This document shows positions 61,785 through 64,000 of a DNA stretch of 64,000 nt, one piece after another. Below the pieces are notes generated by a model that worked only from the letters and a program-made list of their open reading frames with translations, searched no databases and had not been told where the DNA came from. This DNA comes from Nitratireductor alexandrii (GTDB taxonomy: Bacteria > Pseudomonadota > Alphaproteobacteria > Rhizobiales > Rhizobiaceae). The stretch lies in assembly GCF_004000215.1 (NCBI RefSeq), contig NZ_RBVY01000005.1, forward strand, positions 186,001-250,000, written 5' to 3'. How positions within the stretch are numbered: the stretch's first letter is position 1; each line of letters opens with the position of its first letter. A program made the position numbers and the translations under genes.

Positions 61785-62603
61785 ATGGCAATGACGGACG
61801 CCAGCCTGACCTTTTCCGACCTGACCCTTGGTTATGGCAGCCACCCGGCCGTGCATCACCTGAGCGGACCCGTCGGGCGCGGCTCGCTGACCGCCGTGGT
61901 CGGGCCGAACGGCTCGGGCAAATCCACTCTGATGAAGGGCATCGTCGGCATCATCAAGCCGATGGCCGGCGCCGTTAAGACGGCACCCGGCCAGCGCCTC
62001 GCCTATCTGCCCCAGCAATCCGAGATCGACCGCAGCTTTCCCGCCCGCGTTGTCGATCTCGTTGGCCTCGGCCTGTGGCCGAAACGCGGCCTTCTGGGGC
62101 GCTACGACAGCCAGGACCGGGAGGATTTGCGCCACGCGCTCGACGCGGTCGGCCTTGCCGGCTTCGAGCACCGGCCGATCGACACCTTGTCCGGCGGCCA
62201 GCTGCAACGCGCTCTGTTTGCCCGCGTGCTCGTCCAGAAGGCGGATCTGATCCTGCTCGACGAACCGTTCAACGCCATCGACGCCAAGACCACAGCCGAC
62301 CTGATCGCGCTGATCCGGCATTGGCATGGCGAAAGGCGCACCGTGCTCGTGGTGGTTCACGATCTCGAGCTCGTGCGGGAACATTTTCCCGAAACGCTGG
62401 TTCTGGCCCGCCGCGCGATCGCCTGGGGCCGCACGGACGAGGTCATGCGGCCCGACATCCTGGCGCGGGCGCGGCGCTTCGACGAGGCCTGGCACGACGA
62501 CGCGCCCTGGTGCGCGGGGCACGGCCCGCAGGCCGGACACGACCATGCCGGCGCCCGGTCGGCGCCGGTTGCGGCAGCGGCCGAACGGGGCCGATCCGCA
62601 TGA
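61785..62603 (+). CDS. aztA: Zinc/manganese ABC transporter ATP-binding protein (AztA/ZnuC-like)
   Basis: A 272-residue ABC ATPase with Walker A GPNGSGKSTLMKG, signature TLSGGQLQRALFARVL, Walker B LILLDEPFNAID and H-loop VVVHDLELV. It matches the zinc ATPase group (AztA, ZnuC, MntB). The last 35 residues contain His/Cys residues (HDDAPWCAGHGPQAGHDHAG) that could bind metal. ATG at 61785 with GAGG about 12 bases upstream; the next ATG, two codons on, is an alternative. It overlaps the permease by ATGA. Confidence 0.9.
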   Translation: MAMTDASLTFSDLTLGYGSHPAVHHLSGPVGRGSLTAVVGPNGSGKSTLMKGIVGIIKPMAGAVKTAPGQRLAYLPQQSEIDRSFPARVVDLVGLGLWPKRGLLGRYDSQDREDLRHALDAVGLAGFEHRPIDTLSGGQLQRALFARVLVQKADLILLDEPFNAIDAKTTADLIALIRHWHGERRTVLVVVHDLELVREHFPETLVLARRAIAWGRTDEVMRPDILARARRFDEAWHDDAPWCAGHGPQAGHDHAGARSAPVAAAAERGRSA

Positions 62604-63466
62604 TCGAGCTGCTGGTGACGCCATTTGTCGAATTCGCCTTCATGCGCCGCGCGCTGCTCGGTGTCGTGCTGTTGTCGATGTCGTCGTGCCCGGTCGGCGT
62701 GTTCTTGATGCTGCGCCGCATGAGCCTGGCCGGCGACGCCATGGCGCACGCGATCCTGCCGGGCGCCGCCACCGGCTTCCTGCTGTTCGGCCTCGCCATC
62801 GTGCCGATGACCATCGGCGGCCTGATCGCCGGTGTTTTGGTCGCGCTCGGCGCGGGCGCGGTCTCGCGCCTGACCGTGCAGAAGGAGGACGCCTCGATGG
62901 CCGCCTTCTATCTGATCTCGCTCGCCGTCGGCGTGTTGATCGTGTCGCTGCGCGGTTCCAGCGTCGACCTGATGCATGTTCTTTTCGGCAGCGTGCTGGC
63001 GCTCAACGACGAGGCGCTGACGCTGATCGCCGGCATTTCGATCGCCACGCTGGCAGCGCTTCTGCTGTTATGGCGCGGACTGATCGCGGAATGTCTCGAC
63101 CCGTTGTTCCTGCGCTCGGTCAGCGGCATCGGTCCGCTGGTCCATTTCGTCTTTCTGGGCCTGGTCGTGCTCAATCTGGTCGGCGGCTTCCAGGCATTGG
63201 GCACGCTGTTGTCGGTCGGGCTGATGATGCTGCCGGCAGCCGCCGCCCGTTTCTGGACCGCGCGCGTCGACACGATGTGCCTGCTGGCGGTCGCCATCGG
63301 CATCGCGTCGAGCACGGCCGGCCTGCTGTTGTCCTATCATTTCACCCTGCCCTCGGGCCCGGCCATCATCCTGTCGGCCGGCTTGGTCTATTTCGTCTCG
63401 ATCCTGTTCGGCGCGCGCGGCATCGTGCGCGTGCTTTTGACCCGCCATCGGCACCGCACGGCCTGA
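62600..63466 (+). CDS. aztB: Zinc/manganese ABC transporter permease (AztB/ZnuB-like)
   Basis: A 288-residue ABC-3 family permease with about 8 helices and the conserved RRMSLAGDAMAHAILPGAA and LVVLNLVGGFQALGTLLSVGLMM-type blocks. It is coupled to the ATPase gene by ATGA. The solute-binding protein (AztC) that such importers need is not encoded downstream; a phzF gene follows instead. The binding protein must lie elsewhere or upstream partners differ from the usual aztABCD order. Confidence 0.9.
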   Translation: MIELLVTPFVEFAFMRRALLGVVLLSMSSCPVGVFLMLRRMSLAGDAMAHAILPGAATGFLLFGLAIVPMTIGGLIAGVLVALGAGAVSRLTVQKEDASMAAFYLISLAVGVLIVSLRGSSVDLMHVLFGSVLALNDEALTLIAGISIATLAALLLLWRGLIAECLDPLFLRSVSGIGPLVHFVFLGLVVLNLVGGFQALGTLLSVGLMMLPAAAARFWTARVDTMCLLAVAIGIASSTAGLLLSYHFTLPSGPAIILSAGLVYFVSILFGARGIVRVLLTRHRHRTA

Positions 63467-63565
63467 GGCGGACGCGGGTTTGGCGGCCAGGCGCTTGCCA
63501 AGCCGGCGCCGAAGCGCTCTTGTGGCGGTCGACAGTCCACGACCCGCCCACGCACGGAGACCGCC

Positions 63566-64000
63566 ATGGCCGCACGGCGCTACGAAATCTACGACGTCTT
63601 CACCGACCGTGCGCTTGCCGGCAACCCGCTGGCGATCGTGCGCGACAGCGACGGGCTTACGGGCGAGGCGATGCAGGCCATCGCCGCCGAATTCAACCTG
63701 TCGGAAACCGTCTTTGTCGGACCGCCGGAAAACCCGGCCCATACCGCCAGCCTGCGCATCTTCACGCCGAAGACGGAACTGCCGTTTGCCGGCCACCCGA
63801 CCGTCGGCAGCGCGATCGCGCTTTACGAGGGCAAGGCACCGGCGGCGCCCGACGGCACCGCCCTTATCGTGCTTGAGGAAAAGATCGGCCCGGTGCGCTG
63901 TGCCGTCAGCGCGACGCCCGGCCGGGCGAGCTTCGCCGAATTCGACCTGCCGCGCCTGCCCGTGCCGGCCGCGCTGTCGGCCGAGCCGGAACTGATCGCC
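63566..64000 (+). CDS. PhzF-family isomerase, 3' truncated by the window edge
   Basis: The first 145 residues of a PhzF-like protein (RYEIYDVFTDRALAGNPLAI with the catalytic Glu in EFNLSETVFVGPP, and the LPFAGHPTVGSAIAL motif). PhzF proteins are diaminopimelate epimerase-fold enzymes, in most bacteria with unknown substrates. GGAG stands 6 bases before the ATG at 63566. The frame runs off the right edge, so length and C-terminus are unseen. Confidence 0.9.
   Translation, partial: MAARRYEIYDVFTDRALAGNPLAIVRDSDGLTGEAMQAIAAEFNLSETVFVGPPENPAHTASLRIFTPKTELPFAGHPTVGSAIALYEGKAPAAPDGTALIVLEEKIGPVRCAVSATPGRASFAEFDLPRLPVPAALSAEPELIA

Overview
The window is GC-rich chromosomal DNA from an alphaproteobacterium, most likely of the order Hyphomicrobiales (Rhizobiales). 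This rests on gene content: a heterotetrameric sarcosine oxidase operon (soxBDAG), an ExoD homologue, a LysR regulator of the LsrB/VtlR type beside DUF1127-like small proteins, a non-pyrrolysine MttB methyltransferase, and a class III cyclase fused to TolB-like and TPR regions. I cannot fix the genus. No rRNA, tRNA, CRISPR array, insertion sequence or phage gene was seen. Both ends cut genes: a DUF1772 protein on the left and a PhzF protein on the right.

Region 1 (1-3.0 kb) holds a DUF1772 membrane protein, a maltose/NodL-type acetyltransferase and a cyclase-TPR protein. Region 2 (3.0-15.2 kb) is a corrinoid methyl-transfer locus. A leftward set encodes MttB, a 4Fe-4S protein and an APC permease. 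A rightward set encodes a corrinoid protein, a DUF1638 protein, ExoD, a Virulence_fact-family protein, MetV-like and MetF proteins, a pterin:corrinoid methyltransferase and a RACE-type corrinoid activator. Together they could move a methyl group from a quaternary amine to tetrahydrofolate and oxidise it.

Region 3 (15.3-25.3 kb) has a hydrolase, the LsrB/VtlR-like regulator with four small genes, a GlxA/GbdR-type regulator, two tandem DUF1194 proteins, a dimethylglycine/sarcosine dehydrogenase-like flavoprotein and an unknown secreted protein. Region 4 (25.3-33.4 kb) has a stand-alone, diverged atpB and an operon resembling decaprenylphosphoryl-arabinose synthesis (HAD-UbiA fusion, DprE1-like oxidase, SMR-like protein, epimerase, PLP aminotransferase, GT-C-like membrane protein). 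Region 5 (33.5-41.9 kb) has a small secreted protein, an MscK-like channel and soxBDAG.

Region 6 (42.0-43.7 kb) is a single SIR2-domain gene with AT-richer composition, probably a defence or accessory gene. Region 7 (43.7-53.4 kb) has a nitroreductase, a homocysteine methyltransferase and what looks like an arginine transaminase pathway (AruH, AruI, BetI-like TetR, dimethylarginine hydrolase-like enzyme) next to a polar amino acid ABC transporter. Region 8 (53.5-61.5 kb) is a BMP-type ABC importer with a cytosine deaminase-like amidohydrolase and ChaC, then a DUF3095 protein. Region 9 (61.7-64.0 kb) is a Zn/Mn ABC pair behind a Zur-like site, and phzF.

A recurring theme is methylated amines: MttB and the corrinoid relay, a dimethylglycine dehydrogenase-like enzyme, sarcosine oxidase and a homocysteine methyltransferase could together strip betaine stepwise to glycine and send the methyl groups to folate. 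That linkage is inference from gene families and proximity.
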